DNA of 64,000 nucleotides from Acinetobacter sp. YWS30-1 (GTDB lineage Bacteria > Pseudomonadota > Gammaproteobacteria > Pseudomonadales > Moraxellaceae): assembly GCF_033558715.1 (NCBI RefSeq), contig NZ_CP114606.1, forward strand, positions 930,001-994,000, in the 5' to 3' direction. This document shows positions 8,974-18,046 of the stretch, in pieces (the stretch's first letter is position 1; each line of letters begins with the position of its first letter). The translations under genes and the position numbers were made by a program. Below the pieces are notes generated by a model that was not told where the DNA came from, did not search any database, and saw only the letters and a list, made by a program, of their open reading frames with translations.

Positions 8974-9390
8974 TAGAATTCTCCTTATCGGAAATAAGTT
9001 TTATAAAAATATGACGCGTTAAAATCGTATACGAATTGTTGTTTATACTTTGATCATAACGCGTATTTTATAAAAATAAAACCAAGTAAATACCTCAGTA
9101 TTATGTTTAACAAAGCAATAATTTTTAATGGTTGGTATATTTTATAAGTTTTTGATTTATATTTATATTTTGAGATTAAAATAATATGATTTTAGAATAT
9201 TAATGAACTAACTTAAAAAAGCCATCTGATTTTAATACTGCGTTATTACCTGTAATTTTAGATTCAAAAAATCCCTGTTATATAAAACTATAGGAACAGG
9301 TTTAAAATTGAGATTTTAATAATGAAAAATCTATCAAACTGCATAAAGATAGACTGCTATTTCTAATAGTAACCTTCTATCAGCATAATT
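8974..9390. other. Intergenic region upstream of uspA-like gene
   Basis: No gene is visible in this AT-rich stretch. The only structure seen is near the usp promoter: an 8-bp inverted repeat, ACGCGTTA (9014-9021) / TAACGCGT (9057-9064), enclosing the 10-bp palindrome TCGTATACGA (9025-9034). Confidence 0.6.
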
Positions 9391-9804
9391 TTAGTGTTCT
9401 AAAACTTCCCTTTCCAAGGGTGGGTTAATACCGTTATTTTCTTTTTTAAATTGAGCACGATCTGTAATGGATTTCTCACATTCATTATAGTGATCAATTG
9501 CAAAGTTTTTAATTAAGGCGGAACGTCCAGACTGATCTTGGGGTATTTCATATTTAAACGCTTTTTCAGTAAGTTTTATACCAATCAGAGTATGGAGATC
9601 ATTCGCTGTACCGTAGTGCTGTTTTATTTGCTGAATCATCCATTTCTGTGGTGCACCTTTCAGTCTAAAGAGCATGACTTCTTGAGCCAAACTTTTCACA
9701 TCATCACATCCTGAAAATCTGCTGCTTGGATGAATAACAGTTGCATTGGCTAAACTTATAAAACTCAATAGGAGCAGGCTTAGGTATATTTTGAATTTCG
9801 TCAT
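9391..9804 (-). CDS. Small secreted hypothetical protein
   Basis: I do not recognise this 137-aa product. It has a clear signal peptide (MTKFKIYLSLLLLSFISLANA, cleavage after ANA). The mature part of about 116 residues has two cysteines (SGCDDVKSLAQEV and YNECEKSITD) that could form a disulfide. It ends with an acidic tail (EREVLEH). It is probably periplasmic. It stands alone on the minus strand in an AT-rich region. No domain can be named. Confidence 0.65.
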   Translation of the reverse strand: MTKFKIYLSLLLLSFISLANATVIHPSSRFSGCDDVKSLAQEVMLFRLKGAPQKWMIQQIKQHYGTANDLHTLIGIKLTEKAFKYEIPQDQSGRSALIKNFAIDHYNECEKSITDRAQFKKENNGINPPLEREVLEH

Positions 9805-10129
9805 CTTCAGTTTTGCTTTAATCCAGAGATACTATTGGCCATATTTGGAAAAGCATTATAGCGATAGGAAAAGGTCCTAGATTCACTTTTTATTTTTTTT
9901 CTTCAGCAAGTTATTCTTAAAATTAAATATTATGTGATACGACTTTGATTCAGATTTGGCTTTAAAAAAAGATACTAATTTTCATAGTATTTGCTAATAG
10001 GTTTCGAATTAAAGCATGATTTGTACAAAGTTTAAGAGTTTATGATTAATTTGCATAAAGACTGAACATTTGTGGTTTAAAATGCTTGACGATACAACCT
10101 GAAATTACGATAATGCGCACACAGTTTAC
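9805..10129. other. Intergenic region before tRNA-Met
   Basis: This AT-rich stretch has no coding frame of note. Its right end carries the tRNA-Met promoter (10086-10114). Nothing else was recognised. Confidence 0.55.
10086..10114 (+). promoter_or_regulatory. Sigma-70 promoter of tRNA-Met
   Basis: TTGACG (10086-10091) and GATAAT (10109-10114) are 17 bases apart, and transcription would start about 8 bases before the tRNA. Confidence 0.8.
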
Positions 10130-10206
10130 GGCTATGTAGCTCAGTTGGTTAGAGCACCGCACTCATAATGCGGGGGTCACAGGTTCAAGTCCCGTCATAG
10201 CCACCA
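10130..10206 (+). tRNA. tRNA-Met (CAT), elongator type
   Basis: The 77-nt cloverleaf has the acceptor pair GGCTATG / CATAGCC with encoded CCA, a D-arm AGCTCAGTTGGTTAGAGC, the anticodon stem-loop CCGCA-CTCATAA-TGCGG with anticodon CAT, and a T-arm containing GGTTCAAGTCC. The acceptor stem is fully paired at position 1-72, unlike initiator tRNA, and the sequence closely resembles E. coli elongator tRNA-Met. The same CAT anticodon could in principle be lysidine-modified for Ile, but the acceptor and D-arm fit Met. Confidence 0.95.
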
Positions 10207-10213
10207 TTTTTAA

Positions 10214-10244
10214 AGACCAAGCTCTCAGCTTGGTCTCTTTTTTT
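10214..10244 (+). terminator. Terminator of tRNA-Met
   Basis: The arms AGACCAAGCT and AGCTTGGTCT with a 3-base loop are followed by a T run, 8 bases after the CCA end. Confidence 0.88.
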
Positions 10245-10352
10245 GTGCCATAAAAATATCAATAAAAAATTAAGAGAAAGTTCTTCTAAATATCTGTCTG
10301 TTTAAATTTTTGAATCTTTTTTATTTTTTAACCCGAATCATTTTTTAAAGAT

Positions 10353-10383
10353 AAAAAATGCCCAAGCATTTACTTGGGCATTA
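10353..10383 (-). terminator. Terminator of nadE
   Basis: The arms AATGCCCAAG and CTTGGGCATT with a 6-base loop are followed by T residues on the minus strand, 25 bases past the nadE stop. Confidence 0.85.
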
Positions 10384-10407
10384 TGGCTGATCTGGTTTAG
10401 TTAAAAC

Positions 10408-12033
10408 TTAGATACCTGCTTTCCAACCATTAACGATCGGATAGCGACGTTCACGACCATAAGAACGCGAGCTAATACGTGGACCAATCGCACCCTGACG
10501 ACGTTTGTATTCGTTAATATCAACCAGACGAATCACTTTTTTCACGACTTCAGCTTCAAAACCTTTGGCAATGATGTCATCCTGGCTCAGATCTTCTTCA
10601 ATATAAGCATAAAGAATCGCATCAAGTACTTCATAAGCCGGTAATGAATCCTGATCGACCTGATCTGGACGAAGTTCTGCTGATGGTGGGCGAGTAATGA
10701 CACGCTCAGGAATCACAGGAGTTTCTGCGATGCTGTTACGGTATTTCGCCAGTTCAAACACAATGGTTTTATAAACATCTTTTAATACCGCGAAGCCGCC
10801 CACCATATCGCCGTATAGCGTACAGTAGCCAACGGCAAGTTCAGATTTATTACCAGTTGCCAGAACTAGATTGCCGAACTTGTTAGAAAGCGCCATTAAT
10901 AGCGTACCGCGTGCACGTGCTTGCAGGTTTTCTTCAGTGGCATCTACAGGGGCATTGCCAAAGAATGGATACAGCGTTTGCAAGAAGCCACTTACAATCG
11001 GGTTAATCTCGGCAATACCGAAAGTTACACCCATGGTTTTTGCCTGTTCAGTAGCATCTTCTACACTGATCTGAGCAGTATAGGTATAAGGCATCATCAC
11101 TGCTTGAACTTTGTCAGGGCCAATCGCATCTGCTGCGATGGCAAGAGTCAGGGCAGAGTCAATACCACCAGACAGACCCAGAATTACACCTGGGAAACCT
11201 GAACGCTGTACATAATCACGGGTTGCCATCACCAGACTTTGATAAATCTCGGCCATAGTTTCTAGGGCTGGAGTAATCGTACCTTTGCTGAACTCTAATT
11301 TTTCTGCATCATATTCAGCGATATACAGGCCTTTTTCAAAGCTAGGTGCTTGCAGAGCCACTTCGCCTGATTTATTGAGTACAAAGCTGGTACCATCAAA
11401 GATTAGATCATCTTGGCCACCTACCTGGTTGCAGTACACCAGATTGATATTCAACTGTTTGACCAGCGCAGCCATGGTATCGATACGGTGTTGCGGTTTG
11501 CCGACTTCATATGGAGAAGCATTCAGAACCAGTGCAGTATCAATATTCAATTGAGCCAGCTGTTGAACCGTAGATAATGACCAGACATCTTCACAGATCA
11601 GAACACCAAACTTGTGTCCCAGATATTCGAAGACCAGATGCTGATGTCCTTCACCAAAATAGCGTTTCTCATCAAATACACCATAGTTTGGCAGAGTCTG
11701 CTTATTATAAACCCCTAAAACTTCACCATCTTTCATGACGGCTGCTGAGTTATAACGTTCACCATCTTCAGTTTGATTGACAAAACCGAAGACCATGACG
11801 ATATCTTTTACTTCAGTCAGTTTCTCAAACGCCAGTTTTGTACGTTTAGCCAGACTTGGACGAATTAATAAATCTTCAGCCGGATAACCTAAAGTTGAAA
11901 GTTCAGGGAAAATAATAAGATCAGCATTAGCTTTTTTGGCCTGATTTGCCAAATCTATCATTGTCTGCGTATTTGCATCTAAATTGCCCACATGTGGAGA
12001 GAATTGAGCAATCGCAATTTTAAAACTTTTCAT
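10408..12033 (-). CDS. nadE: Glutamine-dependent NAD(+) synthetase
   Basis: The 541-aa two-domain enzyme makes NAD+ from deamido-NAD+, ATP and glutamine. The N-terminal nitrilase-type amidase domain (about residues 1-260) shows its catalytic Glu-Lys-Cys set in FPELSTLGYP, YNKQTLPNYGVFDE and VLICEDVW. The C-terminal synthetase domain has the PP-loop LGLSGGIDSALTLA (about residues 284-297) and LATGNKSELAVGYCTLYGD. It ends with the RRQGAIGPRISSRSYGRERR region typical of this form. The length matches proteobacterial two-domain NadE. The gene is monocistronic with its own terminator. Confidence 0.97.
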   Translation of the reverse strand: MKSFKIAIAQFSPHVGNLDANTQTMIDLANQAKKANADLIIFPELSTLGYPAEDLLIRPSLAKRTKLAFEKLTEVKDIVMVFGFVNQTEDGERYNSAAVMKDGEVLGVYNKQTLPNYGVFDEKRYFGEGHQHLVFEYLGHKFGVLICEDVWSLSTVQQLAQLNIDTALVLNASPYEVGKPQHRIDTMAALVKQLNINLVYCNQVGGQDDLIFDGTSFVLNKSGEVALQAPSFEKGLYIAEYDAEKLEFSKGTITPALETMAEIYQSLVMATRDYVQRSGFPGVILGLSGGIDSALTLAIAADAIGPDKVQAVMMPYTYTAQISVEDATEQAKTMGVTFGIAEINPIVSGFLQTLYPFFGNAPVDATEENLQARARGTLLMALSNKFGNLVLATGNKSELAVGYCTLYGDMVGGFAVLKDVYKTIVFELAKYRNSIAETPVIPERVITRPPSAELRPDQVDQDSLPAYEVLDAILYAYIEEDLSQDDIIAKGFEAEVVKKVIRLVDINEYKRRQGAIGPRISSRSYGRERRYPIVNGWKAGI

Positions 12034-12405
12034 TCCAATTAAGTCCTATTCCTATAGGTGAATACACTAAATCACTGATTTTTAAAATTCTAATTATCCA
12101 GCTGAGTGCAGTTTGATACGAACAAAATGCCAAATGGCCAAAATTAAAAAAGTCATGACCGCATGATCATTAAATCTTGATTTGCGAGCTAAAAATATCA
12201 TACTTGGCTTATTTTATCGAAATTTGAGGCAGATGCTAGAGCTGTTTCAGGAGAATTGAAACAGATGCAAAAGTTATGGTCAAAAATGACTTATTATGGT
12301 GCTTTTTTATTCTGATAAATGCACAAAAATACTCAATTGGATTTAAATAAGTTTATTTTTCATAAATAGAAATCAACAGAATACTTGAGTGAAAAGTATT
12401 CAATA
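12034..12405. other. Intergenic region upstream of nadE
   Basis: No gene is visible. One 7-bp inverted repeat, CTGTTTC/GAAACAG (12242-12264), lacks a T run and so is not a terminator. The right part is AT-rich 3' flank of the neighbouring minus-strand gene. Confidence 0.55.
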
Positions 12406-12909
12406 TCATCTGCTTATCTGATTTTTTAAAATAATATTGGGAATTTTTTTTAGAAAAATATCGCGTGCAATATCTCCCTGTTGTTCAATGTTATAGTCTA
12501 AAAAGGATTTGTTGGGATTAAATTGATATTTGTAAGGATTATATTTTCCCATACTTAAAAAATAAGCGGCTTGTAAAAAAGCGCCCTTAAACAACACATT
12601 AATATTCTGCTGATATTGATAAATATGCGCCATTTCATGAATGAAAAGCGCCTGATAAGAACGGCTTTCTTTAGAATAATCGTCCCGATAATTCAGGTTG
12701 CGGACGTGAATATAACCACTTGGTGCCATAATCACATGCTTGGATTGCCAAGGCAGGAAAGGGTGATTCATGACACGGACTGCTGAATAGTCAATCCGGT
12801 CAGCAAAGACTTGCTGGCAAAGCTTGATTTCCCCTGAAGTTAAGTTCCGGCTTTTAAACTGATCAAAACGAATCATTCTCAGGATGAAGGGAAGCAGGTA
12901 AAACAGCAT
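12406..12909 (-). CDS. HExxH-motif putative metallopeptidase-like protein
   Basis: The 167-aa protein is of unknown function. A zinc-protease-like motif HEMAHIYQYQ sits in QALFIHEMAHIYQYQQN (about residues 89-105), and a downstream acidic pair in DYNIEQQGDIARD (about 138-150) could give the third ligand. The HExxHxxQ form resembles DUF4157-type and Vgr-associated peptidase-like proteins. The N-terminus (MLFYLLPFILRMI) is hydrophobic but too short to be a sure anchor. Catalysis is inferred from the motif only. Confidence 0.65.
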   Translation of the reverse strand: MLFYLLPFILRMIRFDQFKSRNLTSGEIKLCQQVFADRIDYSAVRVMNHPFLPWQSKHVIMAPSGYIHVRNLNYRDDYSKESRSYQALFIHEMAHIYQYQQNINVLFKGAFLQAAYFLSMGKYNPYKYQFNPNKSFLDYNIEQQGDIARDIFLKKIPNIILKNQISR

Positions 12910-13027
12910 TAAAACTCAATCCTTAACGATATAAGAGTAATTTCTAGAAATTTGTAGAAATTGAAAATTCTTCAGGTTTACTATTTTAAGTTTTTCACAT
13001 CTTGGTTGTGTTGGTTTTTGTCAGTCA

Positions 13028-13057
13028 TAAAAAAACCACCCAGAAGGGTGGTTTTTA
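13028..13057 (-). terminator. Terminator of gltA
   Basis: The arms AAACCACCC and GGGTGGTTT with an AGAA loop are followed by T residues on the minus strand, 22 bases past the gltA stop. Confidence 0.87.
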
Positions 13058-13078
13058 CGTCTTTCAACGCTAACCGAA

Positions 13079-14353
13079 TTAACGGTTGATGTCGCGTTGA
13101 ACTTCACCAGTGTAAAGCTGACGAGGACGACCGATCTTGTAAGGACCGCTGTGCATTTCTAACCAGTGGCTGATCCAACCAACTGTACGTGCAAGCGCGA
13201 AGATCACAGTAAACATTTCTGTTGGGATACCAATCGCTTTAAGGATGATACCTGAGTAGAAGTCTACGTTAGGGTAAAGGTTACGTTTGATGAAGTATTC
13301 GTCAGAAAGCGCGATACGTTCAAGTTCCATAGCAAGAGCAAGCTGTGGATCGTTGATGCCAAGAGCACCAAGAACTTCGTCACAAGTTTCTTTCATTACT
13401 TTCGCACGTGGATCGAAGTTTTTGTACACACGGTGACCGAAGCCCATGAGTTTAACTTCTTTAGTTTTCACTTTTTCCATGAAGCCAGCAACGTTTTCTA
13501 CAGTGCCGATTTCATCAAGCATCTTAAGAACAGCTTCGTTCGCACCACCGTGAGCAGGACCCCAAAGTGCAGAGATACCAGCAGCGATACATGCATATGG
13601 GTTAGCGCCAGTAGAACCAGCTAAACGTACTGTAGACGTAGAAGCATTTTGTTCGTGGTCAGCGTGAAGCGTGAAGATACGGTCCATTGCTTTCGCAAGG
13701 ATTGGATCTACTTTGTAGTCACGGTCTGCAGGAGTTGCAAACATCATGTACAGGAAGTTTTCAGCGTAAGTCAAATCGTTACGTGGGTAAACGAATGGTT
13801 GACCAACAGTGTATTTGTAGCTCCAAGCTGCCAAAGTAGGAATCTTAGCGATTAAACGAATCGCAGTGATTTCACGATGGTTAACATCTTCGATGTCCAG
13901 ATTGTTGTGATAGAACGCAGACAACGCACCAACAACACCAACCATGATTGCCATAGGGTGAGCATCACGACGGAAACCGTTATAGAAGCGGCTTACTTGA
14001 TCGTGAACCATAGTGTGGTTACGAACTTTAGCGTCGAATTCTTCTTTTTGCTCAGCTGTTGGAAGCTCGCCATTAAGAAGTAAGTAGCAAGTTTCTAGGT
14101 AATCAGCTTTAGTTGCTAACTGGTCAATTGGGTAGCCACGGTGTAAAAGAACACCTTTATTACCATCGATGAAAGTGATTTTAGACTCGCATGCAGCTGT
14201 TGCCATAAAACCAGGATCAAAAGTAAAGTGACCTGCAGCCAACACATCTTTAACGTCGATTACATCTGGGCCCAATGTGCCGCTGTAAATTGGTAATTCA
14301 ATTTCTTTGCCATCAAGCTGTAAAACGGCTTTCTTGCCAGTTGCTTCAGACAT
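13079..14353 (-). CDS. gltA: Citrate synthase
   Basis: The 424-aa enzyme condenses acetyl-CoA and oxaloacetate into citrate, the entry step of the TCA cycle. The catalytic regions are intact: the active-site His in [16 protein letters not shown] (about residues 229-244) and [14 protein letters not shown] (about 303-316) with the His and Asp. The length and the N-terminal zinc-finger-like extension before the core fit the NADH-sensitive type found in Gram-negative bacteria. AGGAG lies about 9 bases before the ATG. It is divergent from sdhC across a 1-kb gap, and a minus-strand promoter is visible at 14443-14470. Confidence 0.98.
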   Translation of the reverse strand: MSEATGKKAVLQLDGKEIELPIYSGTLGPDVIDVKDVLAAGHFTFDPGFMATAACESKITFIDGNKGVLLHRGYPIDQLATKADYLETCYLLLNGELPTAEQKEEFDAKVRNHTMVHDQVSRFYNGFRRDAHPMAIMVGVVGALSAFYHNNLDIEDVNHREITAIRLIAKIPTLAAWSYKYTVGQPFVYPRNDLTYAENFLYMMFATPADRDYKVDPILAKAMDRIFTLHADHEQNASTSTVRLAGSTGANPYACIAAGISALWGPAHGGANEAVLKMLDEIGTVENVAGFMEKVKTKEVKLMGFGHRVYKNFDPRAKVMKETCDEVLGALGINDPQLALAMELERIALSDEYFIKRNLYPNVDFYSGIILKAIGIPTEMFTVIFALARTVGWISHWLEMHSGPYKIGRPRQLYTGEVQRDINR

Positions 14354-14442
14354 TCAATAGATCTCCTGTCCTGGTGAATGTATATCCGAGTTGCCTATCA
14401 ATCTTTTAATGCACAAAACGGACGGATCAAAAATTTGCTATA

Positions 14443-14470
14443 AGATTAGTGGCTACTGAAATTTTGTCAA
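14443..14470 (-). promoter_or_regulatory. Putative gltA promoter
   Basis: On the minus strand TTGACA (14465-14470) and TAATCT (14443-14448) are 16 bases apart, about 90 bases before the gltA start codon. The -35 box is a perfect consensus. Confidence 0.6.
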
Positions 14471-15230
14471 TTATACTTATGGATGAAAAATGACATTCTC
14501 ACAGTGGTTTAGTCATTTATCTTGGTATAAAAAGTTTAATAAAATCACAGTACCAAACCTCTATAATAAGTCAAATTGAACAGAAGGTGCAGAAAAAAAT
14601 ATAGTCTTTGCCGTATTTGTAAGCGTTTTTTCCTAGCAAAAAATAAAGGAGAAATTGAGAAAATATTCTAAGACTGCAACTTAAAATTATATAAATCTCG
14701 TAACTTACATCGATTTCCTTAAGTTTTTACTTCAAACTTGAATTATAAATAAAAGCAATAAATTTTCTTTTTGGCTCTGTTTAATCGGCTAAAAAATAGC
14801 TCGTAAATTTGCTTCACTTTGTTTAATACAACTTAAACAAAAATAAATAAGTGTTTTTTTGAATATAAAATGTCTAAAAACATTAAAAAAACTATGATCT
14901 ACAAAGAGATAAGTAGGTTTTAGTATAAAAATTCTAAATTGAGATGCCTTTATATAAATAGTCATTATTTATTTGTGAAATATATCCTTATGATTTTACT
15001 TGGGATTAATAAGGACTTAGGATCGAAATTATATTTTTGCTGTTCATCTTTAGTCTAAATCTACTTAGTCAAAGCTTGGCTAGATAACAGACTAAATTAA
15101 TCAAGTTAATTATTAAAAAACAAATATCTAGAATGAGAATATGAAGATAAAGTAAGTGGGGGAGAACTTAAAGTTGTTGTTAATGATTCTTATTTAAAGG
15201 TTTTTTGTTCAAAAAGCCAAATACAGTTGT

Positions 15231-15259
15231 TTGTATTTTAATAGTTCACGTTTTATAAT
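15231..15259 (+). promoter_or_regulatory. Putative sdhCDAB promoter
   Basis: TTGTAT (15231-15236) and a perfect TATAAT (15254-15259) are 17 bases apart. A start near 15266 gives a leader of about 92 bases that contains two hairpins. Confidence 0.65.
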
Positions 15260-15328
15260 TCAGTGTCGTTTTATGTTTAGGCATGTATTTGCCTGATAAT
15301 GCCAGCTTTCCTTCGAATTAATTCCAAC

Positions 15329-15348
15329 AAACTCCGGATGGAGTTTTT
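15329..15348 (+). promoter_or_regulatory. Terminator-like hairpin in sdhC leader
   Basis: AAACTCC (15329-15335) and GGAGTTT (15340-15346) form a stem with a GGAT loop and are followed by T residues, 9 bases before the sdhC ATG. The short stem with a T run resembles a weak intrinsic terminator and could also mask the start region. Confidence 0.5.
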
Positions 15349-15357
15349 AACTACAGG

Positions 15358-15756
15358 ATGCCCGCTGTGAAAAGCAACAGACCTGTCAATTTGTCCATGG
15401 GTCAAGTTTTAGAAGTAAACTTAAAATCACCCGTGGCTATTGCATCAATTCTACACCGTCTTTCAGGTGTCATCGTATTTTTACTCGTACCGGTCCTTTT
15501 GTGGCTGTTGGATAAATCATTGTCTTCAGCAGAAGGTTTTGCTGAAGTGCAGGAAATCTTTAACGGTTTCTTTGTCCGCTTTATCGTATGGGTATTTGTA
15601 GCCGGCTTAATTTATCATTTGTTCACTGGTATTAAGCACTTACTTGCAGATATCGGCGTTGCAGAAGAACTGCAAAGCGGTCGTACTGCAGCTACTATTT
15701 CATTAATCTTGTCTGCAATCGGTATTGTTGCAGCATTTGTATGGATCGTACTCTAA
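15358..15756 (+). CDS. sdhC: Succinate dehydrogenase cytochrome b556 subunit
   Basis: The 132-aa membrane anchor of succinate dehydrogenase (complex II) holds heme b and part of the quinone site with SdhD. Three transmembrane helices are visible: VIVFLLVPVLLWLLD, FIVWVFVAGLIYHLFTGIKH and ISLILSAIGIVAAFVWIV. The early motif ILHRLSG and the helix-2 His residues (YHLFTGIKHLLADIG) fit quinone and heme ligands of the family. A GTG at 15364, six bases downstream and with CAGGA at better spacing, could be the real start. The stop overlaps the sdhD start (TAATG). Confidence 0.95.
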   Translation: MPAVKSNRPVNLSMGQVLEVNLKSPVAIASILHRLSGVIVFLLVPVLLWLLDKSLSSAEGFAEVQEIFNGFFVRFIVWVFVAGLIYHLFTGIKHLLADIGVAEELQSGRTAATISLILSAIGIVAAFVWIVL

Positions 15757-16121
15757 TGAAAAGTGCTACTGGTTTAACAGGTTCAGGTTCTCGTGATTGG
15801 TTTGTCCAACGCATCAGTGCTGTAGTTCTAGCTGTTTATACCGTTGTGGTGTTTGGTTGGATCCTACTGAATGGTGGCTTCAACTACGAGCAATGGTACG
15901 GCTTTATGATGACAGTTCCAATGAAGATCATGTCTTTGTTGGCAGTCTTATCTCTTGTTGCGCATGCATGGATCGGTATGTGGCAGGTATTCACTGACTA
16001 TGTGACTACTCGTCAAATGGGTCCATCAGCATCAGGTTTACGCCTTGTACTGACTTCAGCAGTGATTATTGCTGTATTTGCATATGCGATCTGGGCAATC
16101 CAGATTTTTTGGGCGAATTGA
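15756..16121 (+). CDS. sdhD: Succinate dehydrogenase membrane anchor subunit
   Basis: The 121-aa second membrane anchor of complex II has three hydrophobic segments (VVLAVYTVVVFGWILL, IMSLLAVLSLVAHAWIGMW and LVLTSAVIIAVFAYAIWAI). The HAWIGMWQVFTDYV stretch carries the conserved His and Asp-Tyr found near the heme and quinone sites. The start at 15756 is chosen because its ATG overlaps the sdhC TAA, giving translational coupling; an in-frame ATG at 15741 would lie inside sdhC. sdhA begins 12 bases downstream. Confidence 0.95.
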   Translation: MKSATGLTGSGSRDWFVQRISAVVLAVYTVVVFGWILLNGGFNYEQWYGFMMTVPMKIMSLLAVLSLVAHAWIGMWQVFTDYVTTRQMGPSASGLRLVLTSAVIIAVFAYAIWAIQIFWAN

Positions 16122-16133
16122 TAGGAAACAATC

Positions 16134-18032
16134 ATGGGCGCTATAACCCCTAAAGAAGATTACACAAATATTCCACACGAAACTTTCGATGCAGTTATCG
16201 TTGGTGGTGGTGGTTCTGGTATGCGCGCTTCTTACCAACTTGCTCAAGCAGGTTTGAAAGTTGCGGTACTGACTAAAGTATTCCCAACACGTTCTCACAC
16301 TGTAGCAGCGCAGGGTGGTATCGGTGCATCTCTTGGTAACATGCAAGAAGATAACTGGCACTACCACTTCTACGACACAGTTAAAGGTTCTGACTGGTTA
16401 GGTGACCAAGACGCGATCGAGTTCATGACTCGCGAAGCACCGCAAGTGGTATACGAATTAGAACATTTAGGTATGCCATTTGACCGTAACGCAGACGGTA
16501 CGATTTATCAACGTCCATTTGGTGGCCACTCTGCAAACTACGGTGAAAAAGCAGTTCCACGTGCATGTGCTGCAGCCGACCGTACAGGTCACGCTCTTCT
16601 TCATACGCTTTATCAAAGCAACGTGAAAATGGGTACTCAGTTCTTCGTTGAATGGATCGCGCTTGACCTGATCCGTAACGAAGCTGGTGATGTACTGGGT
16701 GTGACAGCAATCGATCAGGAAACTGGTAAAATTGCTGTATTCCAGGCGAAAGCTACATTATTCGCTACAGGTGGTGCTGGTCGTGTTTACCGTGCATCTA
16801 CTAATGCTTATATCAATACTGGTGATGGTCTTGGTATGGCAGCTCGTGCAGGCATTCCATTACAAGATATGGAATTCTGGCAATTCCACCCTACAGGTGT
16901 TGCGGGCGCAGGCGTACTGTTAACTGAAGGTTGTCGTGGTGAAGGTGCAATCCTTCGTAACAAAGACGGCGAACCGTTCATGGAACGTTATGCACCCACT
17001 CTGAAAGACTTGGCTCCTCGTGACTTCGTATCACGTTCTATGGACCAGGAAATCAAAGAAGGTCGTGGTTGTGGTCCTAAAGGCGATTATATCCTTCTTG
17101 ATATGACTCACTTGGGTGCTGACACCATCATGAAACGTCTGCCATCTGTATTCGAGATTGGCAAGAAATTCGCGAACGTTGACATTACTAAAGAGCCAAT
17201 TCCTGTAGTACCAACAATCCATTACCAAATGGGTGGTATTCCTACGAATATTCATGGTCAGGTAGTTGTTCCTGAGTCTCCAGAATCTGAAGCTCTAGTA
17301 ACGAACTACGACAAGAATACTGATACCTATTCTACTAACCAAGAAGGTCGCAACTTCACGAAACCAGTGAAAGGCTTCTATGCGATCGGTGAATGTTCAT
17401 GTGTATCTGTACACGGTGCAAACCGTTTAGGTACAAACTCACTGCTTGATTTGGTTGTATTTGGTAAGGCTGCTGGCCAGCACATCATCGACTACGTGAC
17501 TAAACACCACGGTGATGAGTATGAACCGCTTCCTACAACTGTGCTTGAAAACACAATTAAGCGTGTTCGTAAGCTGGATGAATCAACAACTGGTGAGAAT
17601 GCTCAAGAAGTTGCTGATGCAATCCGTGACATCGTTCAAGACCACGCGGGTGTATTCCGTACAACTGCGCTGCTTGAAGAAGGTGTAAAACAAATTCTTG
17701 CAATTGAGCCGCGTGTTCGCAACATTCACTTGAAAGACAAATCTAAAGTATTCAATACTGCACGTATTGAAGCTCTAGAAGTTGAAAACCTGTATGAAGT
17801 TGCTAAAGCGACCTTGATTTCAGCTGCTGCACGTAAAGAATGTCGTGGTGCTCACACTGTGGTAGATTTCGAATTACCACCAGATCACCCAGAGTATCCA
17901 TATGGCCGTCGTGACGACGAGTGGATGAAACACACCTTGTGGTTCTCTGCTGATAACCGTCTTGAGTACAAGCCAGTGCGTTACAAACCACTTTCGGTTG
18001 ATGCAATTCCACCGAAACCACGTACATTCTAA
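16134..18032 (+). CDS. sdhA: Succinate dehydrogenase flavoprotein subunit
   Basis: The 632-aa FAD-containing subunit oxidises succinate to fumarate on the cytoplasmic face of the inner membrane. The N-terminal Rossmann motif is VIVGGGGSGMRASYQLAQAG (about residues 21-40). The covalent-FAD histidine lies in RSHTVAAQGGI (about residues 53-63). The conserved HPTG in WQFHPTGVAGAG and the SVHGANRLGTNSLLDL motif near residue 425 are both present. Length and operon position (third in sdhCDAB) are standard. AGGAA lies 5 bases before the ATG. Confidence 0.98.
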   Translation: MGAITPKEDYTNIPHETFDAVIVGGGGSGMRASYQLAQAGLKVAVLTKVFPTRSHTVAAQGGIGASLGNMQEDNWHYHFYDTVKGSDWLGDQDAIEFMTREAPQVVYELEHLGMPFDRNADGTIYQRPFGGHSANYGEKAVPRACAAADRTGHALLHTLYQSNVKMGTQFFVEWIALDLIRNEAGDVLGVTAIDQETGKIAVFQAKATLFATGGAGRVYRASTNAYINTGDGLGMAARAGIPLQDMEFWQFHPTGVAGAGVLLTEGCRGEGAILRNKDGEPFMERYAPTLKDLAPRDFVSRSMDQEIKEGRGCGPKGDYILLDMTHLGADTIMKRLPSVFEIGKKFANVDITKEPIPVVPTIHYQMGGIPTNIHGQVVVPESPESEALVTNYDKNTDTYSTNQEGRNFTKPVKGFYAIGECSCVSVHGANRLGTNSLLDLVVFGKAAGQHIIDYVTKHHGDEYEPLPTTVLENTIKRVRKLDESTTGENAQEVADAIRDIVQDHAGVFRTTALLEEGVKQILAIEPRVRNIHLKDKSKVFNTARIEALEVENLYEVAKATLISAAARKECRGAHTVVDFELPPDHPEYPYGRRDDEWMKHTLWFSADNRLEYKPVRYKPLSVDAIPPKPRTF

Positions 18033-18046
18033 TCAGGAGATTAAAG

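Larger units (their letters stand above)
14354..15357. other. Long gltA-sdhC divergent intergenic region
   Basis: There is 1 kb without a supportable gene between divergent TCA-cycle genes. The gltA promoter lies at 14443-14470 and the sdh promoter at 15231-15259. The 760 bases between them are very AT-rich with stops in all frames. I see no tRNA, no array and no long inverted repeat there. It may hold regulator sites or a small RNA not evident by eye. Confidence 0.6.

Noticed and set aside
15182..15200. Fur-box-like sequence GTTAATGATTCTTATTT before sdhC
   Set aside because: Only a partial match to the Fur consensus; too weak to annotate.
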